Shown here piece after piece: positions 8,963 to 17,523 of a DNA stretch of 64,000 nt. Each line of letters opens with the position of its first letter. The stretch's first letter is position 1. A program made the translations under genes and the position numbers. This stretch comes from Couchioplanes caeruleus. Lineage in GTDB: Bacteria > Actinomycetota > Actinomycetes > Mycobacteriales > Micromonosporaceae. The notes under the pieces were generated by a model. It had not been told where the DNA came from and ran no database searches. It was given only the letters and a program-made list of their open reading frames with translations. Where the stretch lies: NCBI RefSeq assembly GCF_023499255.1, contig NZ_CP092183.1, forward strand, positions 6,568,501 through 6,632,500. Direction: 5' to 3'.

Positions 8963-9793
8963 TCAGAGCTCGGACCAGAAGCGCATGTAGAACAGGCCGA
9001 CCTCGCCGAGGCCATCGGGCAGCCCCAGCGCGCCGGCGATCCAGCCCACCAGCGTGAAGAAATACACGTTGATGCGCGACTGCCAGAGCAGCACGAACAG
9101 CAGGATGAACCCGTACGGCGCGAAGAGGTTGTACGCGCGCTTGTACGGCGCGCTCAACCACGGGTGCACAATGTTGCCGCCGTCCAGCCCGGGCACCGGC
9201 AGCAGGTTCAGCAGACTGGCCGTCACCTGCAGGAAGGCGAGCGCCGCGAGGGCCGCCCAGAACGCGCCGTGCGAGCCGCCGACGACGATCTCGCCGCTGC
9301 CGTCGCGGTACAGGTCGATGTCGCGGCCGGCGCCGAACGCGAACGGGGCCGCGAGCAGCAGCGCGAACACCACGTTGGTCGCCGGGCCGGCGGCGCTGAT
9401 CAGCGACTCCTTGGCCTTGCTGCGGACGTACGCGTGGTCCACCCAGACCGCGCCGCCGGGCAGGCCGATGCCGCCGAGCACGACGGCGACCAGCGGCAGC
9501 ACGATCGACAGCACCGGGTGCGTGTACTTCAGCGGGTTGAGGCGCAGGTAGCCGCGGTCGGCCACGCCCCGGTCGCCGGAGAAGTACGCGACCAGCGCGT
9601 GGGCGTACTCGTGCAGGCACAGCGAGAGCACCCAGCCGGAGGTGACCAGCAGGAACACGTCGACGCGGACGTTGCCGTACCCGGTCCAGGTCATCCACGC
9701 GCTGACCGCGACCAGCGCGAGGATGCCCACGAAGACCGGGCTGGGCAGGAAGGCGCTGCGCGGGGTGCCGCGGCTGAGCTGGAAGCTGCTCAC
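8963..9793 (-). CDS. Site-2 protease-like membrane metalloprotease (M50)
   Basis: A 276-residue multi-pass membrane protease of the M50 family. The zinc site HEYAH is at residues 61-65 and the third ligand motif NLLPVPGLDGG at about 196-206. Both are embedded in hydrophobic segments, giving roughly five to six membrane helices. It belongs to the compact class without a PDZ domain (Rv-type/YwhC-like group). It may cleave membrane-anchored regulators or peptides; the substrate is unknown. The GTG at 9793 overlaps the stop of the upstream 65-residue gene as GTGA, so the two are translationally coupled. Confidence 0.88.
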   Translation of the reverse strand: MSSFQLSRGTPRSAFLPSPVFVGILALVAVSAWMTWTGYGNVRVDVFLLVTSGWVLSLCLHEYAHALVAYFSGDRGVADRGYLRLNPLKYTHPVLSIVLPLVAVVLGGIGLPGGAVWVDHAYVRSKAKESLISAAGPATNVVFALLLAAPFAFGAGRDIDLYRDGSGEIVVGGSHGAFWAALAALAFLQVTASLLNLLPVPGLDGGNIVHPWLSAPYKRAYNLFAPYGFILLFVLLWQSRINVYFFTLVGWIAGALGLPDGLGEVGLFYMRFWSEL

Positions 9794-9987
9794 TCGGCCG
9801 GCAGCAGACTCATCTTGTAGTCGACCCGGTCGTCCTCGACCAGGCTGACCTGGGTGATCCCGGCGGCGGCCAGCTCGCGCCAGGCCTGCCCGATCCACGA
9901 CTCGGCGTCGGCCTGGCTGCTGAACGTCTCGGCCGGGCCGGCCACGGGCTGCCCGTCGACGCCCTCGTACCGCCAACTCCACGGCAT
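9790..9987 (-). CDS. Small conserved hypothetical protein (65 aa)
   Basis: A 65-residue soluble protein with no cysteines or membrane segment. It starts PWSWRYEG, has a central aromatic/acid stretch ADAESWIGQAWRELAAAG and ends in a beta-like stretch SLVEDDRVDYKMSLLPAE. An AGGAGG ribosome site lies 7 nt before the ATG. It is coupled to the M50 protease by a 4-bp overlap, so a functional link is plausible. I recognise it only as a widespread small actinobacterial protein; no function is assigned. Confidence 0.75.
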   Translation of the reverse strand: MPWSWRYEGVDGQPVAGPAETFSSQADAESWIGQAWRELAAAGITQVSLVEDDRVDYKMSLLPAE

Positions 9988-10136
9988 GCGGTCGTCCTCC
10001 TCGATGTGGCGGATGCTTGCGTCCCACCCTACGGTGTACCCGCCGCCGCGCCCGCCCGGGCGCGCGCACGCGGGAACCGGGCGGACGGGAAGGGTCGGGC
10101 CGCATGATCGCCGGCGACGGATCTAAGGTACGGGGC

Positions 10137-11948
10137 ATGTCTGCTGACGGGTGGAGTTCGGTCCTGGTGCTCGGCGGGATCCGGTCCGGCAAGTCCGCGT
10201 TCGCCGAGGCGCTGGTGGCGTCCGCGCCGTCGGTGCGGTACGTCGCCACGGCCGTGGGCGGCGAGGACGATCCGGAGTGGCGTGGGCGCATCGAGGCGCA
10301 CCAGCGACGCCGGCCGCAGTCGTGGACCACCGAGGAGACCGGTGCCGACCCGGCGCGGCTGGCCGTGCTGCTGGCCGAGGCGAAGCCCGACGACACGCTG
10401 CTCGTCGACGATCTGGGCGGCTGGGTGGCCGGCCTGCTCGACCCGGCGAACCAGCCGAATGACGACGTGGCCACCGTGACCGCGCTGGCCGAGGCCGTAC
10501 GGTCGTGCGCCGCCCGGGTGGTCGTGGTGAGCCCGGAGGTCGGCCTCTCGCTGGTGCCGGCGACCCCGGTGGGACGCGCGTTCGCCGACGCGCTCGGTAC
10601 GGCCAACCAGGCCCTGGCCGATGCCTGTGACCGGGTGGCGTTCGTGGTGGCGGGCCGGCCGACGTGGCTGAAGACCGGCGCTGCCGAGCCCGGCATCGTG
10701 ACCGACGTGCAGGCCGAGGAGGGCACGGCCGAGGTCCCCGCCGCGCCGCACGACGCGATGACGGCCGCGACCCCGCCCGCGAGGGTCGCCGCGGTCGCCG
10801 CCGCCGCACCGGCCCGGCCGCTCAGCTTCGACCGGGCGGAGTCGTCCGGCCCGACCGCCCCGGTCGCGAGCGACACGGTCATCGAGGCCGGGATGGATCT
10901 CCCGCTGCCCGACGGCGACGCCGGCCCGGACGCCCGGGACCGCCTCGAGCGCGTCGACCTGCCCGGCGCGGGGATCGGCGTGCTGATCGAGGCGGTCGAG
11001 TTCGCCGCCGGCACCCAGGCCACCGCCACCCCGCGGCCGTGGGGCCGGGTACGCGTCCTGCTGCTCGACGGCCGGCACGACGGCGGCGCGGCGGCGGGCG
11101 CCGACCCGCGGGACTCGGACCGGCGCGCCGCCGAGGCGGAGGCCGGTGAGGGCGCGCTGGCCCGGCTGGCCGCGACCGCCGACGCCGACATCGCCGTGGT
11201 CCGGGTGCCCGCCTCCGGCGCGATGGAGGACGGGCCGGTGCTGGACGCGGCCACCGTCGACGCGGCCCTGCGGCAGGGCTGGGAGCTCGCCTTCGCTGCC
11301 GCGGACGACGGGCGCGACGCCCTGATCATCGGCGCGTGCGGCACCGGTACGGACGCGGCCGCCACCGCCGTGGTCGCCGCGACCACCGGCGCCGAGCCGG
11401 TCGCGGTGCTGCCCCGGGTGCTCCTGCCCGGCGGCCGTTACGACGACGAGGCGTGGATGCGGCGCTGCGCCGCCGTCCGCGACGCCATGCACCGCGTCCG
11501 GCAGGAGCCGCGGGGTGCCAAGGACGTCCTGGCCCAACTCGGCGGCGCGGACCTGGCCGTGGCCACGGGCGCGGTGCTGGGCGCGGCGGCCCGCCGGATC
11601 CCGGTGCTGGTGGACGGCCCGGTGGGCATTGCGGCCGGGCTCGTCGCCCGGGACCTGTCCTCGCAGAGCCGGCACTGGCTGCTGCTCGCCGACGCGGGCC
11701 GGCAGGAGCTGGTCCGCCAGGGCGCCGACGTCCTGGGCCTGACCGCGGTCCTCGAGCTCGGCCTGGACCTGGGCGAGGGCGCGAACGCGCTGGCCACCCT
11801 GCCGCTGCTGCGGTCGGCGATCGCGCTGGCCGGTCTGCTGCCGGTGCACCCGGCCCTGCTCACGACGCCGGGCGACGGCGGGCTGAGCGACGACGACGCC
11901 GAGTTCCTCGAGCCCGAGCCGGACGGCCCCGGCCCGGCCAGTGTGTGA
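10137..11948 (+). CDS. cobU: Fused adenosylcobinamide kinase/guanylyltransferase and CobT-like phosphoribosyltransferase
   Basis: A 603-residue fusion. Residues about 8-180 are CobU: P-loop GGIRSGKS (13-20), the EAHQRRRP histidine that carries GMP, and the DDLGGWVAGLL stretch. It phosphorylates and guanylylates adenosylcobinamide. A linker of about 70 residues leads to a C-terminal half resembling CobT (nicotinate-nucleotide:DMB phosphoribosyltransferase), with the conserved end LELGLDLGEGANALATLPLL carrying the catalytic-type Glu. In the CobT half the usual ADHGV and GIGNTT motifs are altered (DGRHDG; GACGTGTD), so activity is less certain. TAAGGT ends 7 nt before the ATG, suggesting leaderless transcription. 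The gene overlaps cobS by 8 bp. Confidence 0.85.
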   Translation: MSADGWSSVLVLGGIRSGKSAFAEALVASAPSVRYVATAVGGEDDPEWRGRIEAHQRRRPQSWTTEETGADPARLAVLLAEAKPDDTLLVDDLGGWVAGLLDPANQPNDDVATVTALAEAVRSCAARVVVVSPEVGLSLVPATPVGRAFADALGTANQALADACDRVAFVVAGRPTWLKTGAAEPGIVTDVQAEEGTAEVPAAPHDAMTAATPPARVAAVAAAAPARPLSFDRAESSGPTAPVASDTVIEAGMDLPLPDGDAGPDARDRLERVDLPGAGIGVLIEAVEFAAGTQATATPRPWGRVRVLLLDGRHDGGAAAGADPRDSDRRAAEAEAGEGALARLAATADADIAVVRVPASGAMEDGPVLDAATVDAALRQGWELAFAAADDGRDALIIGACGTGTDAAATAVVAATTGAEPVAVLPRVLLPGGRYDDEAWMRRCAAVRDAMHRVRQEPRGAKDVLAQLGGADLAVATGAVLGAAARRIPVLVDGPVGIAAGLVARDLSSQSRHWLLLADAGRQELVRQGADVLGLTAVLELGLDLGEGANALATLPLLRSAIALAGLLPVHPALLTTPGDGGLSDDDAEFLEPEPDGPGPASV

Positions 11949-12663
11949 CGGTCTCCGCCTGGCACTGACCACGCTGACGGTCCTGCCGGTCCGCGCCGGA
12001 CGGATCGACCGGCAGGTGGCGGCCCGCGCGATGAGCCTCGCCCCGGTGGTGGGGGCGCTGCTCGGCCTCATCCTGGCCGGGGTGCACGCGGCCCTGCCCG
12101 CCGGGCTGCTCGGCGCGACGGTGACGGTCGCCGTGGGGGTGCTGCTGACCCGGGGACTGCACCTCGACGGGCTCGCCGACACGGTGGACGCGCTGGGGTC
12201 GTACCGGTCCGGGGACGCGGCGCTGGAGATCATGAAGAAGCCGGACATCGGCCCGTTCGGGGTGGCCGCGATCGCGCTCACGCTGCTGATCCAGGCCGCC
12301 GCGCTGACCGAGGTGGGTCCGTGGGCGATCGTCGCCGCGTGGGTGACGGGACGGCTGGGCATCGTGCTGGCCTGCCGCCGCGGCGTGCCGGCCGCGCGGC
12401 CCGAGGGGCTCGGCGCGCTGGTCGCCGCCACCGTGCCCACTCCCCTGGCGGCGACGATCACGGTCGTCGTCGCGGCCGGCGCGGTGTGGGCGGTGCCGGA
12501 CCGGCTCTGGGCCGGCCCGGCCGTCGTCGCCGCGGTGGTCGTCGTCGTGCTCCTGCTGCTGCGTCACGCCGTACGGCGCTTCGGCGGCATCACCGGTGAC
12601 GTGCTGGGCGCCGTCACGGAGGTCGCCACGACGCTGACCCTTCTCGGGCTCGCGCTGGCGTAG
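11941..12663 (+). CDS. cobS: Adenosylcobinamide-GDP ribazoletransferase (cobalamin synthase)
   Basis: A 240-residue membrane enzyme that joins adenosylcobinamide-GDP to alpha-ribazole to complete cobalamin. Diagnostic motifs are HLDGLADTVDALG near residue 75 and RRFGGITGDVLGA near the C-terminus, with five to six hydrophobic segments between. The GTG at 11941 lies inside the end of the cobUT fusion, giving an 8-bp overlap and coupled translation. The gene ends 4 bp before the convergent gcvT stop. Together with cobUT this is a lower-loop assembly pair. Confidence 0.92.
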   Translation: MCDGLRLALTTLTVLPVRAGRIDRQVAARAMSLAPVVGALLGLILAGVHAALPAGLLGATVTVAVGVLLTRGLHLDGLADTVDALGSYRSGDAALEIMKKPDIGPFGVAAIALTLLIQAAALTEVGPWAIVAAWVTGRLGIVLACRRGVPAARPEGLGALVAATVPTPLAATITVVVAAGAVWAVPDRLWAGPAVVAAVVVVVLLLLRHAVRRFGGITGDVLGAVTEVATTLTLLGLALA

Positions 12664-12667
12664 CGCC

Positions 12668-13771
12668 TCAGCGCACCGAGGTCTGCACGAACGGCGGCTT
12701 CACGATCCGCGCCGCGATCCGCCGGCCCCGGATGTCGATCTCGACCTCGTCGCCCTCGGCGAGCCCGGCCGCCGTGTCGAGCAGCGCCAGCGCGATGCCG
12801 ACCTTCTTCGTGGGCGAGAACGTGCCGCTGGTCGTCTCGCCGACGAGCGTGCTGCCGGCGTACACCTGCATGTGTCCCCGCGGGATGCCGCGGCCGGTCA
12901 GCTCCAGGCCGCGCAGCGACCGCCGGGGGCCCTGCTCCTTCTCGGCCAGCAGCGCGTCGCGGCCCCAGAACGCCGGCTTGGACCAGCCGACCGCCCAGCC
13001 GGAACGCGCCTGCACCGGGGTGATCTCGAGCGACAGCTCCTGGCCGTGCAGCGGGTAGCCCATCTCCGTGCGCAGCGTGTCCCGTGCACCCAGCCCGCAC
13101 GGACGCACGCCCGCTGCCACCAGCGCGTCCCACACCCGCGTCGCGTCGTCCCACGGCACGACCAGCTCGTAGCCGACCTCGCCGGTGTACCCGGTGCGGC
13201 ACACGATCAGCTCGACGCCGTCGACGCGGCCCGTGGAGAACGACATGTACTCGTGCTCGACCGGCAGACCCAGCGCCTTGACGGTGTCCGGCGACTGCGG
13301 GCCCTGCACCGCGAGGACGGCGTGGCCGCGGTGCTCGTCGCGTACCTCGATGCCGGCGGGCGCGGCCGCACTCAGCCGGCGCACGACCTCGGCGGTGTTC
13401 GCGGCGTTCGGGATGAGGAAGACCTCGTCCGGCCCGATCAGGTACGCGATCAGGTCGTCGACCACCCCGCCCGTGGCGTCGTCGCAGCACAGCGTGTACT
13501 GCGCCCGGCCCGGCCGGATGCGGCCCAGGTCGTTGGTGAGGCAGGCGTTGACGAACTCCGCCGCGCCCGGGCCGGACACCCGCGCCTTGCCCAGGTGGGA
13601 CACGTCGAAGACGCCGACGGCCTCGCGTACGGCGGCGTGTTCGCGCAGCACACCGCCGCCCGCGTACTCCAGCGGCATCTCCCAGCCGCCGAACGCGGCG
13701 AACTTGGCGCCCAGAGCGCTGTGGCGCTCGTGCAGGGGCGAACGGAGCAGGGGCGTGGCGTCGGTGGACAT
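12668..13771 (-). CDS. gcvT: Aminomethyltransferase, glycine cleavage T protein
   Basis: A 367-residue tetrahydrofolate-dependent aminomethyltransferase (T protein) that releases ammonia from aminomethyl-lipoyl H protein and makes methylene-THF. The family landmarks [28 protein letters not shown] and [18 protein letters not shown] are all present, and length is normal. Other gcv genes are not in the window. The TAAGTT hexamer ends 7 nt upstream of the ATG at 13771, pointing to a leaderless transcript. No glycine riboswitch is seen in the 138-bp gap to pepA. Confidence 0.95.
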   Translation of the reverse strand: MSTDATPLLRSPLHERHSALGAKFAAFGGWEMPLEYAGGGVLREHAAVREAVGVFDVSHLGKARVSGPGAAEFVNACLTNDLGRIRPGRAQYTLCCDDATGGVVDDLIAYLIGPDEVFLIPNAANTAEVVRRLSAAAPAGIEVRDEHRGHAVLAVQGPQSPDTVKALGLPVEHEYMSFSTGRVDGVELIVCRTGYTGEVGYELVVPWDDATRVWDALVAAGVRPCGLGARDTLRTEMGYPLHGQELSLEITPVQARSGWAVGWSKPAFWGRDALLAEKEQGPRRSLRGLELTGRGIPRGHMQVYAGSTLVGETTSGTFSPTKKVGIALALLDTAAGLAEGDEVEIDIRGRRIAARIVKPPFVQTSVR

Positions 13772-13909
13772 GAGTGGCAACTTACCCGTGACCTTGCATG
13801 TGGTTAGCATCGGCGGGACACCGCCGTCCGGGCGACCCGCACCGGACGGACCATCCGCCGGAGCCGCCCACGAGGGAGCTCCGGCCCCAGTCGCCCGCGG
13901 AGAGCCCGA

Positions 13910-15460
13910 GTGACCCACCCCGCCCCCACCTTGAGCCTGGTCGACAGCGACCCCGCCGAACTGGCCGTCGATGCGCTGGTCATCGGCCTGCACAGCCAGC
14001 CCGACGAGGCCGGTGCGCTGCTGCCGGCGGCCGGCGCGGAGAGCATCGCCGCCGCGTTCGACGGCCGGCTCACCGCGACCCTGGCGCTGCTGGGCGCGAC
14101 CGGCGCCCCCGGCGAGGTGACCAAGCTGGCCACGCTGGGCACGATCGCCGCGCCGCTGATCGTCGCGGTCGGGCTCGGCGACGAGCCGTCCGGTTCGGCG
14201 CCCGCCCCGGAGACGCTGCGGCGTGGCACGGGCGCGGCCGTCCGGGCCCTCGCGGGCAGCGGCACGGTGGCGCTGGCCCTGCCGGTGCCCGACGACGCCG
14301 ACGCCCCCGGCGTGCTGCGCGCGATCCTCGAGGGCGCGCTGCTGGGGTCGTACCGCTTCGCCGGCTACAAGACGAAGCCGCAGCCGGGCCGCCGCGACCC
14401 GGTCACCGCCCTGCAGGTGGTCGTGGCGGACGCGGCCGACGCCGCCGCCGGCACCGAGGTCACCCGCGCCGAGGCGGTCTCCCGGGCCGTGCGCCTGACC
14501 CGCGACTGGGTCAACACCGCCCCCAACGACCTGCGGCCCCCGGCGTTCGCCGACGCGGTCGTGGCGGCGGCCGAGGGCACCGGCCTGGAGGTCGAGGTGC
14601 TCGACTTCGAGGCGCTGAAGGCGGGCGGCTACGGCGGCATCGTCGCGGTCGGCCAGGGCTCCGAGGCGCCGCCGCGGCTGGTCAAGCTCAGCTACACCCC
14701 CGAGGGCGTGGCGAACCCGAAGCGGGTCGCGCTGGTCGGCAAGGGCATCACGTTCGACACCGGCGGCATCAGCATCAAGCCCACCGCCGGCATGTGGGAG
14801 ATGAAGTCCGACATGGCCGGCGCGGCCGCCGTCGGCGCCACGATGCTGGCCGTCGCCGCGCTCAAGCCGGCCGTCGCGGTGACCGGCTACCTCGCGATGG
14901 CGGAGAACATGCCGTCGGGCACCGCGTACCGGCCGGGCGACGTCATCACGATGTTCAACGGCAAGCGCGTCGAGGTGCTCAACACCGACGCGGAGGGCCG
15001 CATGGTGCTGGGCGACGCCATCGCCCGGGCCTGCGCGGACGGCACCGACTACGTCTTCGAGACCTCCACGCTGACCGGCGGGCAGGTCATCGCGCTCGGC
15101 AAGCGGATCGCGGGCGTCATGGGCGACCCCGAGACGTGCGAGCGGGTCAAGGTCGCCGGCGAGTCGGTCGGTGAGCCCGCCTGGCCGATGCCGCTGCCGG
15201 ACGACGTGCGCAAGGGCATGGAGTCGGAGATCGCCGACATCAGCCAGGTCAACGCGAGCATGGACCGCGCCGGCCACATGCTGCAGGGCGGCGTGTTCCT
15301 GCGCGAGTTCGTCGAAGAGGGCGTGCCGTGGGCGCACATCGACATCGCCGGGCCGTCGTACCACTCCGGCGAGGCGACCGGCTACTGGACGAAGGGCGGC
15401 ACGGGCGTCCCGGTCCGCACGTTCCTCGCGCTCATCGACGACGTCGCGGCCAACGGATAA
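13910..15460 (+). CDS. pepA: Leucyl aminopeptidase (M17)
   Basis: A 516-residue two-metal cytosolic aminopeptidase. The C-terminal catalytic domain has the metal and active-site stretches [15 protein letters not shown] and [11 protein letters not shown], plus the M17 signature NTDAEGR at about residues 358-364. The N-terminal 160 residues form the typical macro-like domain. The GTG start gives the expected length. It is divergent from gcvT, and this gcvT-pepA pairing is also found in mycobacteria. Role: general peptide turnover. Confidence 0.94.
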   Translation: MTHPAPTLSLVDSDPAELAVDALVIGLHSQPDEAGALLPAAGAESIAAAFDGRLTATLALLGATGAPGEVTKLATLGTIAAPLIVAVGLGDEPSGSAPAPETLRRGTGAAVRALAGSGTVALALPVPDDADAPGVLRAILEGALLGSYRFAGYKTKPQPGRRDPVTALQVVVADAADAAAGTEVTRAEAVSRAVRLTRDWVNTAPNDLRPPAFADAVVAAAEGTGLEVEVLDFEALKAGGYGGIVAVGQGSEAPPRLVKLSYTPEGVANPKRVALVGKGITFDTGGISIKPTAGMWEMKSDMAGAAAVGATMLAVAALKPAVAVTGYLAMAENMPSGTAYRPGDVITMFNGKRVEVLNTDAEGRMVLGDAIARACADGTDYVFETSTLTGGQVIALGKRIAGVMGDPETCERVKVAGESVGEPAWPMPLPDDVRKGMESEIADISQVNASMDRAGHMLQGGVFLREFVEEGVPWAHIDIAGPSYHSGEATGYWTKGGTGVPVRTFLALIDDVAANG

Positions 15461-15480
15461 CCCACTTCACACGTACGGGC

Positions 15481-15516
15481 GCAGCAGGCGCGCGTGGCAC
15501 ACGCCGCGCCTGCTGC
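15481..15516 (+). terminator. Hairpin terminator after pepA
   Basis: A perfect 12-bp stem (15481-15492 with 15505-15516, arm GCAGCAGGCGCG) with a 12-nt loop starts 20 bp after the pepA stop. It can also serve the convergent small gene that ends at 15567. Confidence 0.75.
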
Positions 15517-15566
15517 CGTCCCGGCCTGATCACGCCGCCGCCGGGCTTGACCGGTGGCGGGGCCGC

Positions 15567-15887
15567 TCAGGCGGGGCGGCGCTTCTGGCGGGCGTTGTAG
15601 TCGCGCATCCGTTGCGGGTAGCCCATCAGCCGGATGTCGTAGATCGGCATCGCCAGCTGGTGGGCGAAGCGCCGGGCGGCCTCCGGCGACTCGATGCGCC
15701 GCCGGGTCCACTCGCCGTCGTGGGCGATCAGCAGGATCGTGGTCTCGGTCACCGTGGTCCGCGGTTCGATGAACGCCTCGACGCCCCGCCGGGAACGGAC
15801 GAACTCGGCAAGGTACTCCAGATCCGCGCGATCCGCAGGTCGTCCGCTCGTGCGCGAGGGCTCCCTGCGCCTCCGGAACCAGGCCAC
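15567..15887 (-). CDS. Conserved small hypothetical protein (106 aa)
   Basis: A 106-residue soluble, Arg-rich protein beginning VAWFRRRREPSRTSG. The GTG at 15887 was chosen over upstream codons because a GGAGG ribosome site lies 4-5 nt before it. The body alternates strand-like and helical stretches (TILLIAHDGEWTRRRI; AARRFAHQLAMPIYDIRLMGYPQRMRDYNAR). I recognise it as a protein often found next to aminopeptidase or dehydrogenase genes in actinobacteria but know no function. It is divergent from lpd. Confidence 0.75.
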   Translation of the reverse strand: MAWFRRRREPSRTSGRPADRADLEYLAEFVRSRRGVEAFIEPRTTVTETTILLIAHDGEWTRRRIESPEAARRFAHQLAMPIYDIRLMGYPQRMRDYNARQKRRPA

Positions 15888-16081
15888 CGACCCTCCTCGG
15901 GACTCAACTGCCGCAAGGGTACGTGTTGGGCACGTGTCATTGGGCACCTGACTGCGTCCGGCGGTTCGTCAAGTGACAAGATGACCTGGAGAGCTGTGAC
16001 CGTTTCCACCATGTGACCCATGCGGCAACGGCAGATCACCGACGGCAAGATGATCAAACGGCAACGCGATCGGGAGTAGAC

Positions 16082-17467
16082 GTGAGCCAGCCTGGCGGAA
16101 CCTTCGACATCGTGATCCTCGGCGCCGGCAGCGGTGGCTACGCGGCCGCCCTGCGCGCGGCGGAGCTCGACCTCTCGGTGGCGCTGATCGACAAGGCCGA
16201 GCTGGGCGGCACCTGCCTGCACCGCGGCTGCATCCCCACCAAGGCGCTGCTGCACGCCGCGGAGCTGGCCGACCAGACCCGCGAGAGCGAGCAGTTCGGC
16301 ATCAAGGCGGACCTCGTCGGCATCGACATGGCCGGGGTCAACGCCTACAAGGACGGCGTCGTGGGGCGCCTCTACAAGGGGCTGCAGGGCCTGCTCAAGC
16401 AGGACAAGATCACCGTGGTGCAGGGCACGGGCAAGCTCGTCTCCGCCGACACCGTCGAGGTCGACGGGCAGCGCTACACCGGCCGCAACGTCATCCTGGC
16501 CACCGGTTCGTACTCGCGGTCGCTGCCCGGCCTGGAGGTCGACGGCAAGCGCGTGCTGACCAGCGAGCACGCCCTGAAGCTCGACCGCGTGCCCAGCTCC
16601 GCGATCGTGCTCGGCGGCGGCGTGATCGGCGTCGAGTTCGCCAGCGTGTGGAAGTCCTTCGGCGCGGACGTGACGATCCTGGAGGCGCTGCCCCGGCTCG
16701 TCGCCGCCGAGGACGAGGACGTCTCGAAGGCGGTCGAGCGGGCGTTCCGCAAGCGGAAGATCAACTTCAAGGTCGGCAAGCCGTTCGAGAAGGTCGAGCA
16801 CACCGAGAACGGCGTGCGGGCCACGATCGCCGGCGGCGAGACCGTCGAGGCCGAGATCCTGCTGGTCGCCGTCGGCCGCGGCCCGACGACCCAGGGCCTG
16901 GGCTACGAGGAGCAGGGCATCACGCTGGACCGCGGCTTCGTGATCACCAACGAGCGGCTGCACACCGGTGTCGGCAACATCTACGCGGTCGGCGACATCG
17001 TGCCCGGCCTGCAGCTCGCGCACCGCGGCTTCCAGCAGGGCATCTTCGTCGCCGAGGAGATCGCGGGGCTGCACCCGGCCGTCATCGACGAGGCCGGCAT
17101 CCCGCGGGTCACCTACTCCGACCCCGAGGTCGCCTCGGTCGGGCTCACCGAGGCCAAGGCCAAGGAGCAGTACGGCGCGGACAAGGTCTCGACGTACAAC
17201 TACAACCTGGGCGGCAACGGCAAGAGCCAGATCCTCAAGACTCAGGGCTTCGTCAAGCTGGTCCGGGTCGAGGACGGTCCGGTGGTCGGCGTGCACATGG
17301 TCGGCGCCCGGATGGGCGAGCTCGTCGGCGAGGCGCAGCTGATCTACAACTGGGAGGCCTTCCCCGCGGAGGTGGCCCAGCTGGTGCACGCGCACCCGAC
17401 GCAGAACGAGGCGCTCGGCGAGGCCTTCCTGGCCCTCGCCGGCAAGCCCCTGCACGCACACGCCTGA
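16082..17467 (+). CDS. lpd: Dihydrolipoyl dehydrogenase (E3)
   Basis: A 461-residue FAD flavoenzyme that reoxidises dihydrolipoyl groups of 2-oxoacid dehydrogenases and the glycine cleavage system, reducing NAD. It has the FAD motif GAGSGGY, the redox disulfide GGTCLHRGC (Cys45, Cys50), the NAD-binding GGGVIGVEFA stretch, and the C-terminal catalytic HAHPTQNEA with the active-site His. The GTG at 16082 was chosen: GGGAG lies 6 nt upstream and the length matches the family. An upstream in-frame ATG would add 23 unconserved residues. The next gene is the E2 acyltransferase. Confidence 0.96.
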   Translation: MSQPGGTFDIVILGAGSGGYAAALRAAELDLSVALIDKAELGGTCLHRGCIPTKALLHAAELADQTRESEQFGIKADLVGIDMAGVNAYKDGVVGRLYKGLQGLLKQDKITVVQGTGKLVSADTVEVDGQRYTGRNVILATGSYSRSLPGLEVDGKRVLTSEHALKLDRVPSSAIVLGGGVIGVEFASVWKSFGADVTILEALPRLVAAEDEDVSKAVERAFRKRKINFKVGKPFEKVEHTENGVRATIAGGETVEAEILLVAVGRGPTTQGLGYEEQGITLDRGFVITNERLHTGVGNIYAVGDIVPGLQLAHRGFQQGIFVAEEIAGLHPAVIDEAGIPRVTYSDPEVASVGLTEAKAKEQYGADKVSTYNYNLGGNGKSQILKTQGFVKLVRVEDGPVVGVHMVGARMGELVGEAQLIYNWEAFPAEVAQLVHAHPTQNEALGEAFLALAGKPLHAHA

Positions 17468-17523
17468 TTCCCGATCGACGACAACCCACAGGCCCGATCA
17501 CAGCGGTTAAGGAGTTCTGAGAC

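Noticed and set aside
9988..10136. Cobalamin riboswitch upstream of cobUT
   Set aside because: No B12-box-like sequence is seen, and the TAAGGT element directly before the ATG leaves no room for a leader.
13772..13909. Glycine riboswitch upstream of gcvT
   Set aside because: The gap is only 138 bp, the TAAGTT element sits 7 nt before the start codon, and no paired aptamer pattern is seen.
15888..16081. Regulatory direct repeat TGGGCACGTG/TGGGCACCTG in the lpd upstream region
   Set aside because: Only two imperfect copies with unclear spacing to either promoter; not enough to call an operator.
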